Shown piece after piece: positions 29,422 through 38,578 of a stretch of 43,733 nucleotides of DNA (the stretch's first letter is position 1; the number at the start of each line of letters is the position of its first letter). The notes under the pieces are model-generated. The model was not told where the DNA came from. It made no database searches and saw only the letters and a list, made by a program, of their open reading frames with translations. Origin of the DNA: a virus; the IMG/VR virus record IMGVR_UViG_3300010399_000016, positions 1-43,733 of that record; one strand, given 5' to 3'. The position numbers and the translations under genes are program-made.

Positions 29422-30943
29422 CAGTGGCACCTATACCCCCGAGGCGATTGCCCGGCGCATGCAGATTGCGCAGGTATTGCTCGATTCCAGCAAGTCGAAG
29501 CCGGTCCAGCATTGGGCTCAGGGCCTCGACGAGCTGGCCAAGGGCGCAATCGGCGGAGCGATGTTCGGCCAATCGGAGGAAGCCGAGCGCAAGGCGAAGT
29601 ACGACAACAATGCCGCGCTTTTTGAGGCTTTCCATCTTCCACCACAGGCACCGTACGTGCCGCAATACCAGAGCCCGATTGACCGGGTGGCCTCGCTGTT
29701 CGGTGGCGGATCGTCGCCGGCCGCCGCTGCACCTTTGGAGCCCTCGCCTGCCCCGCCCATGGGGGCCGCTGGTCCTACCGCGATGAGCGCGCCGCCGCCT
29801 GTCAGCCGTGCCGGACCGTCCCTGCCGGTCACCCCTGCTGCGATTGATGATCCGAACAGCGATTACAATCGGTCATTGCTGGCGCCGCCTCCTGCTGGCC
29901 GCGCTGGGGTCGCCGCGGCCCTGAGCCGGCCCGAGGTGATGCCGACGCCGAAGGTGTGGGGCGACAGCGAGGCAGAGGCTGCCGGCCTCTACGAGCCGCG
30001 TCCCGGCGGCCAGCCGTCAGCGCTCGCGCCGGCCGCGCCCATGCCTGTGAGTCCTGCCGCGCCTCCGCCTCCCACGGCCAGCACCGGCCTTCTCGCCGAC
30101 ATGCCCATGGAGAAGCGCCGGCAGATTGCCGCGTTGCTCTCCAATCCCGGCACGCAGGCTATGGGCCAGACCTTGCTTGCCAAGACTCTCGGGGAGAGCG
30201 GGAACACCGACGAGATCAAGGAATACAATCTGTCCGTCCAGCAGGATCGGCAGGCAGGCCGCACGCCGCCGAGTTTCTACGACTGGAAAACGGGACTCAA
30301 GAAGGCTGGCGCGCAAACTCTCACGATTGACCAGAGGGGAGAGAGCGAATTCCAGAAGATTGGCGCCAAGCATCAGGCCGAGCGATTCAACGAACTCGCG
30401 GCGGACGGTCAGAGCGCCAAGCAGATGCTCTCCGACATGAACACGCTTGCCGATCTCGGAAAAACCATCGGCACTGGCAAGGGGGCTGAGGTCAAGGCGG
30501 CGTTGGGCCCCTATGCCGAAGCACTGGGAATCAAGGTTGAGGGCCTGAGCGACATCCAGGCATACGAGGCCATCGTCAACCGGGTCGCTCCGTCGCTTCG
30601 TGTGAAGGGGAGCGGTGCCCAATCCGACTACGAGCTGAAGAACTTCGTCAAGTCTCTGCCTTCGCTCGGGAACACCCCGGAAGGCAATGCGATCATGAAG
30701 ACCACGCTTGATGGCCTCTACCAGAACAAGGTGCGCGCGGCAGCGATCGGAGCCAAGGCGCTGAGCGGGAAAATCACCCGAGATGAGGCCGAGGAGCAGT
30801 TGCAGAAGCTGCCCGACCCCATGGAGGGCTATCGCGAGTTCCAGAAGCAGCGCAAGGAGCCGGCTGCCACGCCGGCCGCAGCTGGTCAGCCTGACCGTTC
30901 CGCGATCGAGGCGGAGATGAAGCGGAGGGGACTCAAGCCGTGA
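29414..30943 (+). CDS. Probable internal virion / DNA ejection protein (509 aa)
   Basis: ATG at 29414 overlaps the preceding gene. The first 80 residues are helical (ARRMQIAQVLLDSSKSKPVQ, LAKGAIGGAMFG), residues 100-230 are a Pro/Ala low-complexity tract, and the rest is helical (KQMLSDMNTLADLGKTIGTG and following). This large helical, low-complexity make-up between the tail hub and the fibres is typical of podovirus ejection proteins. No lytic transglycosylase motif was seen. Confidence 0.65.
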   Translation: MVDSGTYTPEAIARRMQIAQVLLDSSKSKPVQHWAQGLDELAKGAIGGAMFGQSEEAERKAKYDNNAALFEAFHLPPQAPYVPQYQSPIDRVASLFGGGSSPAAAAPLEPSPAPPMGAAGPTAMSAPPPVSRAGPSLPVTPAAIDDPNSDYNRSLLAPPPAGRAGVAAALSRPEVMPTPKVWGDSEAEAAGLYEPRPGGQPSALAPAAPMPVSPAAPPPPTASTGLLADMPMEKRRQIAALLSNPGTQAMGQTLLAKTLGESGNTDEIKEYNLSVQQDRQAGRTPPSFYDWKTGLKKAGAQTLTIDQRGESEFQKIGAKHQAERFNELAADGQSAKQMLSDMNTLADLGKTIGTGKGAEVKAALGPYAEALGIKVEGLSDIQAYEAIVNRVAPSLRVKGSGAQSDYELKNFVKSLPSLGNTPEGNAIMKTTLDGLYQNKVRAAAIGAKALSGKITRDEAEEQLQKLPDPMEGYREFQKQRKEPAATPAAAGQPDRSAIEAEMKRRGLKP

Positions 30944-32667
30944 CCGACCTGACCGCCCTTTCCGATGCGGACCTTCTGGCGCTGGCGCGTGGCAATTCCG
31001 CCACACCCGCAGCCAAGCCGCTTTCGGAAATGACGGATGACGAGCTGCGGGCGGCACATCAGGCTGTCTCGATCCCGATGGATGTCATCCAGTCCGCTGG
31101 CTCGGAGGCTGCCAAGTCGTTCGTGAACACGCCGCGGGCAATCCGTGACCTGCCCGAATTGCCGACGCGAGCCCTCACTTGGATCGCAGAGCATGTGCTT
31201 CCCGAAGGCGTGTCCAGCCAGATCAAGGGCGCTCGGGAGGCGCTCCAGGGGCTCTACGCCCCCGATACGATTGACCGCGCGACGGCCAAGGTTGAAGCGG
31301 CGATTCCGCAGCACGAGCCCGAGACGAAGTATGGAGAGTACGCAAAGACCGCCGGCGAGTTCGTCGGATCTCCGCTCAGCTATCTCGGGCCGGGCAGCAT
31401 TGTCGCCAAAATCCTGACCGCGACCACCGGCGGGGTCGGATCGGAAGCGGCCGGGCAGGCAACGAAGGGCTCAAAGTACGAGGAATTGGCCCGGCTACTT
31501 GGTGGGGCCGCAGGCGCTGCCGGGCCCAGCGCCGCCGCCCGTGTCGTGACGCCGCTCCCGATCTCCGCGCGCCGCCAAGCGCTCGTCGATACACTGACGC
31601 ATGAAGGCATTCAGCCGACTGCCGGCCAGATTACCGGTCGGCCAGCGCTGCGCTATGCCGAAAGCGCGCTGGGGGACTATCCGGGCGCGGGCGGACAAGC
31701 TGCAAGAGCGCAGGAGCGCTCGGCCGAGCAGTTTACCGAGGCGGCCATGGGGCGCACGGGCGAAGTCGTTCGCGCTGCGCCTGACGAGCCCATTCTGGCC
31801 AATCCGGAACGGATGACCGCGGCTAGGGATCGGATCGCGGGCGAGTTCAATGACCTGTCCGCCCGCAATACGCTGATCTTTGACCAGCCATTCGCGAACG
31901 AAATCCATCGGATCGCCACGGACTACGGCCGCACGCTTCCGGTGCAGCAGCGGGAGATCGTTGCGAACTACATCCAAGACTTGACCAATGCTGCGGCGCA
32001 TCCGCCTGGCGGCCTCGCGGCGCTGCCGGGCGAAATATACCAGCGCACTCGGTCGCGACTTTCGGCGCAGTCCAATGCCATGCGGCAGGCTGATGGTCAT
32101 TTCTCCCGCGTACTCGGCGAAATGCGGGATGCCCTCGACGCCGCCATGGAGCGGTCGATCCAAGCCACCAATCCGGCCGATGCTGGCGCATGGGCCGCCG
32201 CTCGCCGGCAGTACGGAAACATGCGGGACATCGAGCGCGGCGCCGCGGCCTCTGGCGAGCAGGCGGCCGAGGGTCTGCTGTCGCCCATGCAACTGCGGAC
32301 GGGCCTTGCATCTGGCGCCAACCGGGGTCGCTATGCCCGAGGCGAGGGCAACTTGGGGCCGCTGGTGCGGGCCGGCAACGCTATCCTGCGACCGCTGCCG
32401 CAGTCCGGATCAATGCCACGTGTGGTCTCAGCGGCCATCCCAAGCGCGATTGGCTCAGCGGCGGGAGCGCTCACCGGTGGCCCGCCAGGCGCAGCGCTCG
32501 GTTCCATGGCCGGCGTGGCGGCGCCCGCTGCAATTGGCCGACTGCTGATGTCCCGGCCGGCGCAGGCATATCTCGGCAACCAGCTCCTCTCTCCTGCCAT
32601 CCGCGATCACTCAACCCGTGCCGCCATCGCTCGGGCGTTGCTGGCCGATGCTATGAGCGAAAGGTAG
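30940..32667 (+). CDS. Probable DNA ejection protein (575 aa)
   Basis: GTG at 30940 overlaps the preceding stop. The protein is Ala/Gly/Arg-rich with many amphipathic helices, Gly-rich hydrophobic segments near 155-180 and near the C-terminus (IPSAIGSAAGALTGGPPGAA, GSMAGVAAPAAIGRLLM) that could insert in a membrane. P22-type ejection proteins form a conduit across the host envelope; this assignment is by position and composition. No transglycosylase or peptidase motif was recognised. Confidence 0.65.
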   Translation: MTDLTALSDADLLALARGNSATPAAKPLSEMTDDELRAAHQAVSIPMDVIQSAGSEAAKSFVNTPRAIRDLPELPTRALTWIAEHVLPEGVSSQIKGAREALQGLYAPDTIDRATAKVEAAIPQHEPETKYGEYAKTAGEFVGSPLSYLGPGSIVAKILTATTGGVGSEAAGQATKGSKYEELARLLGGAAGAAGPSAAARVVTPLPISARRQALVDTLTHEGIQPTAGQITGRPALRYAESALGDYPGAGGQAARAQERSAEQFTEAAMGRTGEVVRAAPDEPILANPERMTAARDRIAGEFNDLSARNTLIFDQPFANEIHRIATDYGRTLPVQQREIVANYIQDLTNAAAHPPGGLAALPGEIYQRTRSRLSAQSNAMRQADGHFSRVLGEMRDALDAAMERSIQATNPADAGAWAAARRQYGNMRDIERGAAASGEQAAEGLLSPMQLRTGLASGANRGRYARGEGNLGPLVRAGNAILRPLPQSGSMPRVVSAAIPSAIGSAAGALTGGPPGAALGSMAGVAAPAAIGRLLMSRPAQAYLGNQLLSPAIRDHSTRAAIARALLADAMSER

Positions 32668-32671
32668 CACA

Positions 32672-33547
32672 ATGCCGTTCGACGGTAATGGGAACTTCAC
32701 AGTCGACCAGCCGGCCTTCACGTCGGGCACGCCGATCTCGTCGAGCGCCACGAACTCGAACAACACCGACTTTGCCGGCGGCCTGACCAACTGCGTCACC
32801 AAGGACGGCCAGTCTTCGCCAACGGCTGTGATTCCGCTTTCCAACGACGGATTCAACTACGCCTCCGACCCAGACACCGGTATCCACCGCACCGCGGCGA
32901 ACACGCAGGCGATGGAATGCGGGGGATCGGATGTCCTCACCGCCTCGACCACCGACCTCACTGACGTGGCTGGCTTCAGCATTCGGCCGATCGTCGGTGA
33001 AATCCGGATCTATGGGCTGACGACGGCGCCAAGTGGATGGCATCTCTGCGACGGCACGGCACTGACCGCAACAAGCCCGCTCCGGACCGCCCTGATCGCC
33101 GCGAGCAATCCCTATGGCGTAAGCGGATCTGACCCGCTGCTGCCTGACCTTCGAGGCCGCTCGCCCTTCGGCAAGGACACGACGGGCACTCGCATCACGG
33201 TTGCCGGCGGAAATGTCAACGGCAACACGCTGGGCGCATCGCAGGACAGGCAGACGAAAACGCTCTCTATTGGAGAAATGCCGGCGCATACGCACCCTGG
33301 CAGCACCGTGGCGATCACGGACCCTAGCCACTTTCATGCCCAAGCCGCGAGCACGCTCACGAGTACCGGAGGCAACAACGGGCAGTCTGGTGGCGACTTC
33401 GCGCGTAGTGCCAGCACGCCAGCCACCGCGCCGGCTCAGACTGGAATTACGGCCACTCCAACGATCGCCAGCCAAGGCAGCGGGACTCCGTTCGGCATCC
33501 TGCCGGGCCTCGTGATCGTCAATTTCATCATTTTCGTGGGGGCCTAG
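32672..33547 (+). CDS. Tail collar fibre protein (291 aa)
   Basis: ATG at 32672 has AAAGGT seven bases upstream. Residues about 109-175 are the phage tail collar domain (GEIRIYGLTTAPSGWHLCDG, then YGVSGSDPLLPDLRGRSPFG). EMPAHTHPGSTVAI and HFHAQA are the His-rich metal-binding part common in such fibres. The C-terminal FGILPGLVIVNFIIFVGA is the usual hydrophobic end. A receptor-binding or fibre-attachment role is likely. Confidence 0.8.
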   Translation: MPFDGNGNFTVDQPAFTSGTPISSSATNSNNTDFAGGLTNCVTKDGQSSPTAVIPLSNDGFNYASDPDTGIHRTAANTQAMECGGSDVLTASTTDLTDVAGFSIRPIVGEIRIYGLTTAPSGWHLCDGTALTATSPLRTALIAASNPYGVSGSDPLLPDLRGRSPFGKDTTGTRITVAGGNVNGNTLGASQDRQTKTLSIGEMPAHTHPGSTVAITDPSHFHAQAASTLTSTGGNNGQSGGDFARSASTPATAPAQTGITATPTIASQGSGTPFGILPGLVIVNFIIFVGA

Positions 33548-33551
33548 ATGC

Positions 33552-33986
33552 ATGCCATATAACCCCACTACCGGAATTTTTACTCGGGTTTCGAATAGCT
33601 TTAGCAATCCGGTCTTTGGGACGGAGATCGATCCTATCGGCGCTGATGGGCTGTTCGACGATTACGACCTAGCGCTGTCGCTGATCAATGGTCACCGCAT
33701 CGTGACTGCGGCCGGCGCAGTTACCGTCACGTCGTCGGATAGTCGAATCCTGATCAATAAGACCGTTGGCGCCGCAACTTCAGTGGTGATGCCATCGAGC
33801 GTGGCCATCGTCCAATCGATCCTCGTTAAGGATCTGAAGGGGGACGCTCCAACGAATAACATCACGGTCACTTTTACCGGCGGAGAACTTGCAGATGGTC
33901 TCTCGTCTGTAGTGATCTCGACCGCGTATGGAGCCTACTGGTTCAGTCCGCTTGTTTCTGGCGGTTGGTATCTCACAACGGGATGA
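33552..33986 (+). CDS. Fibre-region protein (144 aa)
   Basis: The N-terminus (TRVSNSFSNPVFGTEIDPI, FDDYDLALSLING) is a pattern I know from the N-terminal part of phage tail spikes and fibres. The rest is a beta sandwich-like repeat. It is probably a short fibre or a fibre adaptor. Four bases separate its stop from the next ATG. Confidence 0.65.
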   Translation: MPYNPTTGIFTRVSNSFSNPVFGTEIDPIGADGLFDDYDLALSLINGHRIVTAAGAVTVTSSDSRILINKTVGAATSVVMPSSVAIVQSILVKDLKGDAPTNNITVTFTGGELADGLSSVVISTAYGAYWFSPLVSGGWYLTTG

Positions 33987-33990
33987 TGAA

Positions 33991-36900
33991 ATGTCGAGGA
34001 TCTGGAAAACGCTTATTGTTCTCGCAGTTCTTGCGTCGTTCCCTTCTATTGCGGTAGCGCAGTGCAGCGGACAGTTTGCGGCCGGAACGGTATGCGGAAA
34101 CCTGACAGGCGCACAGGCATTGCCGAAGCCTGTCATCTCCACATTGATAGGTTCGGTGAATTGGTCCAAAAATCTTTTGAACAATCCGGATTTCAATACA
34201 TGGACACGATGCCCAACATTTCTATGCACGGTCACCATTACCAACGGCGGGTATACCAGCAGCACCAACTTCGTGATCGCGCCGACTGGGCTTGTCGGGG
34301 CGTGGCCAGATAGCTGGCAGATAAGCTCGGGTGGTGGAGGTACGGTAACCACTCGAACGACCGTGTTTACGCCGTCGAATCAGACAGCGGTCAGCGCTTA
34401 TCCTACGCGGTACTTCGAAGGCCAGTGGACTGTTGCCCCAACGGTAGGGAGCACGACGGAAAATCCCAACCCCTGCGCCGGCCCGAATGCCTCGTTCGGA
34501 ACACTGACTGGTTGCCGCGCAACTTACCTCGAAAATAACAACACGCCGCAACTGCCAAATATCGGAGCGGTCGCTGGTCAGACCGTTACGATGAGCGTGT
34601 GGGTACGCGCCGGCCGCGTTGTCTCTAACGCGGTGAACAACGGCAGCGGACTTTGCCGCCTGACTGTGGAAAGCACGACGGATTGGACCACCGGGCAGTC
34701 CGCTACGGTTAGCGGTATCGGCGGTGCCACGACGTGCAACGGATCTGGAACGATCACGGTCATCAACGGCACAACGGTCGATTTCGCGGCTTCGTTTTCG
34801 GGATCGTACGATACAACCAGCGATCCCCGGATGAACGTGCAGCCCGTGTTCATCACCCCGATCGTCTACTACAGCATGGGCTATCAGACGTGGCTCGGAG
34901 GGCAGGCCCCGGCCTCAGCGGGCGGCTACTTCATGAACACTGGCTCTGATGGTCAGTTTTACGTGTATCAAGCCACTGCTGGCACGACGACCGGCCTGCC
35001 CATTACTGCGGTCGCCAATAACGGAGCCGGTCTGTGCCGGCTGACCGTCAGTTCAACGGCAGCATGGACGACAGGGCAAGCAGCGACCGCAGCCGGTGGC
35101 AACCTTCCTGCGGGATGCTCTGGATCGCACATTTTGACCGTCGTAGACGCCACGCATATCGATCTCGCGACGACCACATTCGCTGGCGGATACACCACCG
35201 GCGCCTATGTTGGCGTTCCTCCGGTTCATGCGACGATTGGCGCCTCTGCCAGCGACGGTGGCGTGACGTGGAGAAACGCGGGATTTGCGAAGGGACGCAC
35301 TTACGACCTTTACCAGGGTCAATACGCATCCGGCGCGATTACCTCGTCAGGCTATAATCAAGGAGCCGCAACGCAGGTCACGGGAGGTACTGACAATCCG
35401 ATTGGAAATTCTTGCTCGGTCGGCGCGGTGTGGGTCCAGTGCGTGGTCACTATTCCTATGCCGGCCCCGCTTTATAACAACACAGGGGATTACGCTTGGT
35501 CAGCCACCGATCCGGTACGTCAGCTTCTTCCTGCCGTTAACTACAATGGTAATTTTGGCTTCCCATCGAGCGGCGTTGTTGTGGCGTCTGTCGACGCGAT
35601 CGGGCCAATTGGCGTGCAGCGTATCGATTATGCGCAATTCCAGCTTGAACGCGGAACCCAGGCGACCGCTTTCTATCCCCCACCGCCTCCGATCGAGCGG
35701 CTTACGTCAATTAAATTTCCAGATATCCTCGGGTATCTACCGGATGCTCAAAGCCCCAGCCAGACAACGGGGTTGTTGACGCAAACGCGCTACAACAGCG
35801 ATGGAAACGTTGCCTTGTTCGCGAGGCGCACAATCGATAGCGGAGTTGCGGGGTTCAGCGTCGCCAACGGTGATGGAGTTTCTGGCAACCCAACGCTTGG
35901 ATTGTCGGGAGCGACCGTTCAACTCTCGCCGTCGCTTCTGGTATATAATAACGCGATAACGTCACTGACTGGCGTCCCATCCGGGACGATCCTGACCGCA
36001 AGAAACGTTGACGCCACCTCAACCAGAATCCTCGCTGACACTGCCGGAACGAGTGTGTCTTCGTCCTTCACCGGACGCTTGGCGCGAGGCACAATCGCTG
36101 CTCCTACGGCCCTGCAGTCCGGCGATACCATGGTGCTGATGCAGGCATTCGGCTATGGATCTACGGGTTACTCTGCAACTGCACGGGGCACGTTCTCCTG
36201 CTCGACAAGCCAGATATGGACGGATGCGAACCAAGGCACTGTCTGCGCGGTCGCTTCCACGCCGAACGGATCGACGACACCCGCGAACGTAATGACGTGG
36301 GAGAACAGCGGCGGCGTGACAGTGCCCTCGACTGTGACCGGGGGCGACAAGGGCGCCGGGACGATTAACTCATCCGGGCTTCACTACGTTGCCGGCAATG
36401 CCGTTGGCTCCAGCGCAACATCTCCGGTTACCCTCAACACGACGACCGGTGCCATTGGATGCGCGACCTGCGGCGTGACCGGGACTGGACTGAACCAGTT
36501 CGCATCAACAACTAGTGCCCAGCTTGCTGGGGTGATCTCTGACGAGACTGGAAGCGGTTCTGCTGTATTCGGCACCGCGCCCACCCTCACAAACGCCACA
36601 CTTGCGACGAGGCTGAACAAGGGCGTCTACATCATCGGAATGTCGGCTGTAACCGGCATGTCGGTGACCGGTACGTTGGTCGAAACCACGCTCGCCACAA
36701 TCTCTGTGCCGGCGAACGCGATGGGTGCTAATGGCGCGCTTCGCATCACTGCACAATGGAGCAAGACCGGAACTGCGGGAACTGGCGAGCCAAGAATAAA
36801 GTTTGGGGGTACCACATTCGTAGATGGTGGAGCGGCGGGCGCCACGGTGATTTCGGGGCGAACCCAGGTCCAGATCCACAATCGAAATGCAACTAATTCT

Positions 36901-37074
36901 CAAGTGGCAATGGCTGCAAATCAGGCCAATTTCTCATTTGGCAATCTTACTGCAACCGTTACCAGTGCTATTGACACAACTTCCAGCCAGGATGTCACTT
37001 TCACATGCCAGCTCGGAAACACGGGCGACACCTGCACGCTGGAGAGCTACTCTATTGAGCTACTTGAACCATAG
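33991..37074 (+). CDS. Large tail fibre / receptor-binding protein with signal peptide (1027 aa)
   Basis: The chosen start (ATG at 33991, MSRIWKTLIVLAVLASF) follows GGGATGATGAA and avoids overlap with the previous gene. Residues 1-22 form a signal peptide ending IAVA before QCSGQFAAGTVCGN. Two Cys-paired beta repeats (about 212-273 and 339-407, each with LCRLTV, WTTGQ and a second Cys) lie in a carbohydrate-binding-like region (NLLNNPDFNTWTRC onward). A central fibre part follows, and the last 150 residues form a jelly-roll-like tip (TLVETTLATISVPANAMG). The signal peptide is unusual for a virion component. A longer in-frame start at 33928 would bury it. Confidence 0.8.
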   Translation: MSRIWKTLIVLAVLASFPSIAVAQCSGQFAAGTVCGNLTGAQALPKPVISTLIGSVNWSKNLLNNPDFNTWTRCPTFLCTVTITNGGYTSSTNFVIAPTGLVGAWPDSWQISSGGGGTVTTRTTVFTPSNQTAVSAYPTRYFEGQWTVAPTVGSTTENPNPCAGPNASFGTLTGCRATYLENNNTPQLPNIGAVAGQTVTMSVWVRAGRVVSNAVNNGSGLCRLTVESTTDWTTGQSATVSGIGGATTCNGSGTITVINGTTVDFAASFSGSYDTTSDPRMNVQPVFITPIVYYSMGYQTWLGGQAPASAGGYFMNTGSDGQFYVYQATAGTTTGLPITAVANNGAGLCRLTVSSTAAWTTGQAATAAGGNLPAGCSGSHILTVVDATHIDLATTTFAGGYTTGAYVGVPPVHATIGASASDGGVTWRNAGFAKGRTYDLYQGQYASGAITSSGYNQGAATQVTGGTDNPIGNSCSVGAVWVQCVVTIPMPAPLYNNTGDYAWSATDPVRQLLPAVNYNGNFGFPSSGVVVASVDAIGPIGVQRIDYAQFQLERGTQATAFYPPPPPIERLTSIKFPDILGYLPDAQSPSQTTGLLTQTRYNSDGNVALFARRTIDSGVAGFSVANGDGVSGNPTLGLSGATVQLSPSLLVYNNAITSLTGVPSGTILTARNVDATSTRILADTAGTSVSSSFTGRLARGTIAAPTALQSGDTMVLMQAFGYGSTGYSATARGTFSCSTSQIWTDANQGTVCAVASTPNGSTTPANVMTWENSGGVTVPSTVTGGDKGAGTINSSGLHYVAGNAVGSSATSPVTLNTTTGAIGCATCGVTGTGLNQFASTTSAQLAGVISDETGSGSAVFGTAPTLTNATLATRLNKGVYIIGMSAVTGMSVTGTLVETTLATISVPANAMGANGALRITAQWSKTGTAGTGEPRIKFGGTTFVDGGAAGATVISGRTQVQIHNRNATNSQVAMAANQANFSFGNLTATVTSAIDTTSSQDVTFTCQLGNTGDTCTLESYSIELLEP

Positions 37075-37086
37075 GGATAGCCTGCA

Positions 37087-37290
37087 ATGAGACAGATGAG
37101 AATTCTGATCGGGCCGACTTTCTGTGTTTCATTGTTGGCTTCGGTGGCACATGCCCAGCAACCCTCCCCACTTGAGCGGGCGTTGAGCGAGAAGCTCCTG
37201 CAAGAGATCAACGCCAGCGTCCAATGCGGAGCGGCGCTGATTACGGCGCAAGAGAAGCTCAAGGACGCGGAGAAGGAGAAAGCGAAATGA
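37087..37290 (+). CDS. Small exported coiled-coil protein (67 aa)
   Basis: ATG at 37087 has AGGGA upstream. Residues 1-23 form a signal peptide (GPTFCVSLLASVAHA), followed by QQPSPLERALSEKLLQEINA and a charged helix (AQEKLKDAEKEKAK). It would be periplasmic. This type of protein often follows the fibre in related phages. It might be a spanin-like or assembly factor, but no lipobox or anchor is present. Confidence 0.65.
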   Translation: MRQMRILIGPTFCVSLLASVAHAQQPSPLERALSEKLLQEINASVQCGAALITAQEKLKDAEKEKAK

Positions 37291-37318
37291 CCCAGAACGC
37301 TCGGCGCAGGGGATAAAC

Positions 37319-37804
37319 ATGGGAATGTACAACCGCGAAGACAACATGCGGGCAATGGGACTGGAGCCATGGGAGGTTCCGACTGCCGACGCGCAGTCCA
37401 CGAAAGGAAAGTCGTTCATGAACTGGCAGCAAGCCCTGTCCGCCCTGCGTACCGCCATTTCGGCCGGCGGCCCGTTGAGCGGGCTCCTGATCGCGCTGGG
37501 GTACACACACACGGAGGATCTCTCTAAGGGCGTCGAGGCGTTGATTGTCCTCGCGTCGGTCATCCCGCCCGTGCTGGGCGGCGTGTGGGGGTGGTTCACG
37601 CACACCAAGAGCAACGCCGTTGCGGTAGTCGCGGCAATGGATGGCCCCGAGAAGCAGAACGCTTTCCTCGGCGTCCCCGACGCGCTCAAGGTCGTCGCCG
37701 CAGACGCCGTCCCCGGCGTCCAGAGCATCAAGATCGCGCCAGGCGCCCCGGCGGCACTCACCGCCATCGCCGAAGACCGCGCGCACCCCAAGGTGACCCA
37801 ATGA
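37319..37804 (+). CDS. Putative holin (161 aa)
   Basis: Hydrophobic segments at 46-62 (SAGGPLSGLLIALGY) and 72-93 (VEALIVLASVIPPVLGGVWGWF) separated by a short acidic loop, then a soluble tail, resemble the Pam3-gp28-type phage holin family. ATG at 37319 has AGGGGA six bases upstream. A second in-frame ATG at 37418 (MNWQQALSAL), preceded by AAAGGAA, would give 128 aa, so two products are possible. A holin would permeabilise the inner membrane at the end of infection; no endolysin was found near it. Confidence 0.6.
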   Translation: MGMYNREDNMRAMGLEPWEVPTADAQSTKGKSFMNWQQALSALRTAISAGGPLSGLLIALGYTHTEDLSKGVEALIVLASVIPPVLGGVWGWFTHTKSNAVAVVAAMDGPEKQNAFLGVPDALKVVAADAVPGVQSIKIAPGAPAALTAIAEDRAHPKVTQ

Positions 37805-38169
37805 CCCGGATCGCCGTTGTCCTCCTCTCCGGGCTGGCGCTCGCCGGCTGCAACCTGGGCACGTTGGAACAGCGTCTTCAGCGAGCGCGCGAGATCGTAC
37901 GGCTCGTCAACTCCAGCGCCATATCGATCGAAGAAGTCGTGCGCGAGGCGTGCCCCACCATCCAGAAGCTGAATGCCGGCGCCACCGCCATCGCCTGCGT
38001 GGCCAAGGCGTCGGGCGAGCGGAAAGACCGGATCGCCAAGGTCAGCGAGTACGGCGACCGGTTCTGCCGGAACCCGACATCTAAGAGCCTCGCCGACATG
38101 ATGAACAACGCCAAGGTCGGGCTTGAAGCGGCGATTGCGGTCACGGCAGCGGAGTGCCCCACGCCGTGA
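37801..38169 (+). CDS. Small lipoprotein (122 aa)
   Basis: ATG at 37801 overlaps the holin stop. The start MTRIAVVLLSGLALAGC ends in a lipobox with lipidation at C17. The mature part is helical, with three further cysteines (EACPTIQKL, IACVAKAS, RFCRNPTS) and a C-terminal AECPTP, which may form disulphides. It could act as an outer spanin or an outer-membrane exclusion lipoprotein; the length is greater than the usual Rz1. Confidence 0.7.
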   Translation: MTRIAVVLLSGLALAGCNLGTLEQRLQRAREIVRLVNSSAISIEEVVREACPTIQKLNAGATAIACVAKASGERKDRIAKVSEYGDRFCRNPTSKSLADMMNNAKVGLEAAIAVTAAECPTP

Positions 38170-38426
38170 TATGGACGCCGATCCCACCGACAAAGGCGTG
38201 GCCACGATGGGTTATCGTCCTGATCCTCGTGGCGCTCGCCCTTGCCATGGTTTTCGGTATCTCGCGGGCCAAGGGAGCCGCGCCGGCTGAGCGCGCATGC
38301 ACCTCTGACGCGGTCCGGTACTGCATGCCGTACATCAACAGCCGGCCGAACATGATCGCGTGTCTGCAGGCGCATAGGTCCGAACTCTCGCCGGCATGCC
38401 GGTCCGTCATCAGGAAAGGGAAATAG
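38166..38426 (+). CDS. Membrane-anchored Cys-rich repeat protein (86 aa)
   Basis: The preferred start is GTG at 38166, which overlaps the lipoprotein stop as GTGA; a GTG at 38154 is also in frame. Residues 14-31 are one transmembrane helix (VIVLILVALALAMVFG). The rest has four cysteines (C45, C53, C66, C78) in the order of the Cys-rich GLG1-like repeat (DAVRYCMPY, MIACLQAHRSELSPACRS). That would place an oxidised, disulphide-bonded domain in the periplasm. Function unknown. Confidence 0.65.
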   Translation: MIWTPIPPTKAWPRWVIVLILVALALAMVFGISRAKGAAPAERACTSDAVRYCMPYINSRPNMIACLQAHRSELSPACRSVIRKGK

Positions 38427-38428
38427 CC

Positions 38429-38578
38429 ATGCTCGGGACCATCCTGCTCGTCTTCGCATTCGTGCTGGCGTGCCTCGCGGCGTTCATCCCTGGACCGATC
38501 TGGGACCGGGTACACCTCGGGTGGGCGTCTCTGGCGTTCTACTTCGCCTCGCTTCTGTTCGGGCACATGATCCGCTGA
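38429..38578 (+). CDS. Small two-helix membrane protein (49 aa)
   Basis: ATG at 38429 has AAAGGGAAA upstream. Helix 1 is LGTILLVFAFVLACLAAF, then a short turn (IPGPIWDRVHLG), then helix 2 (WASLAFYFASLLFG). Two-span proteins of this size could be pinholin-like or antiholin-like. The stop overlaps the next ATG (TGATG). Confidence 0.65.
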   Translation: MLGTILLVFAFVLACLAAFIPGPIWDRVHLGWASLAFYFASLLFGHMIR

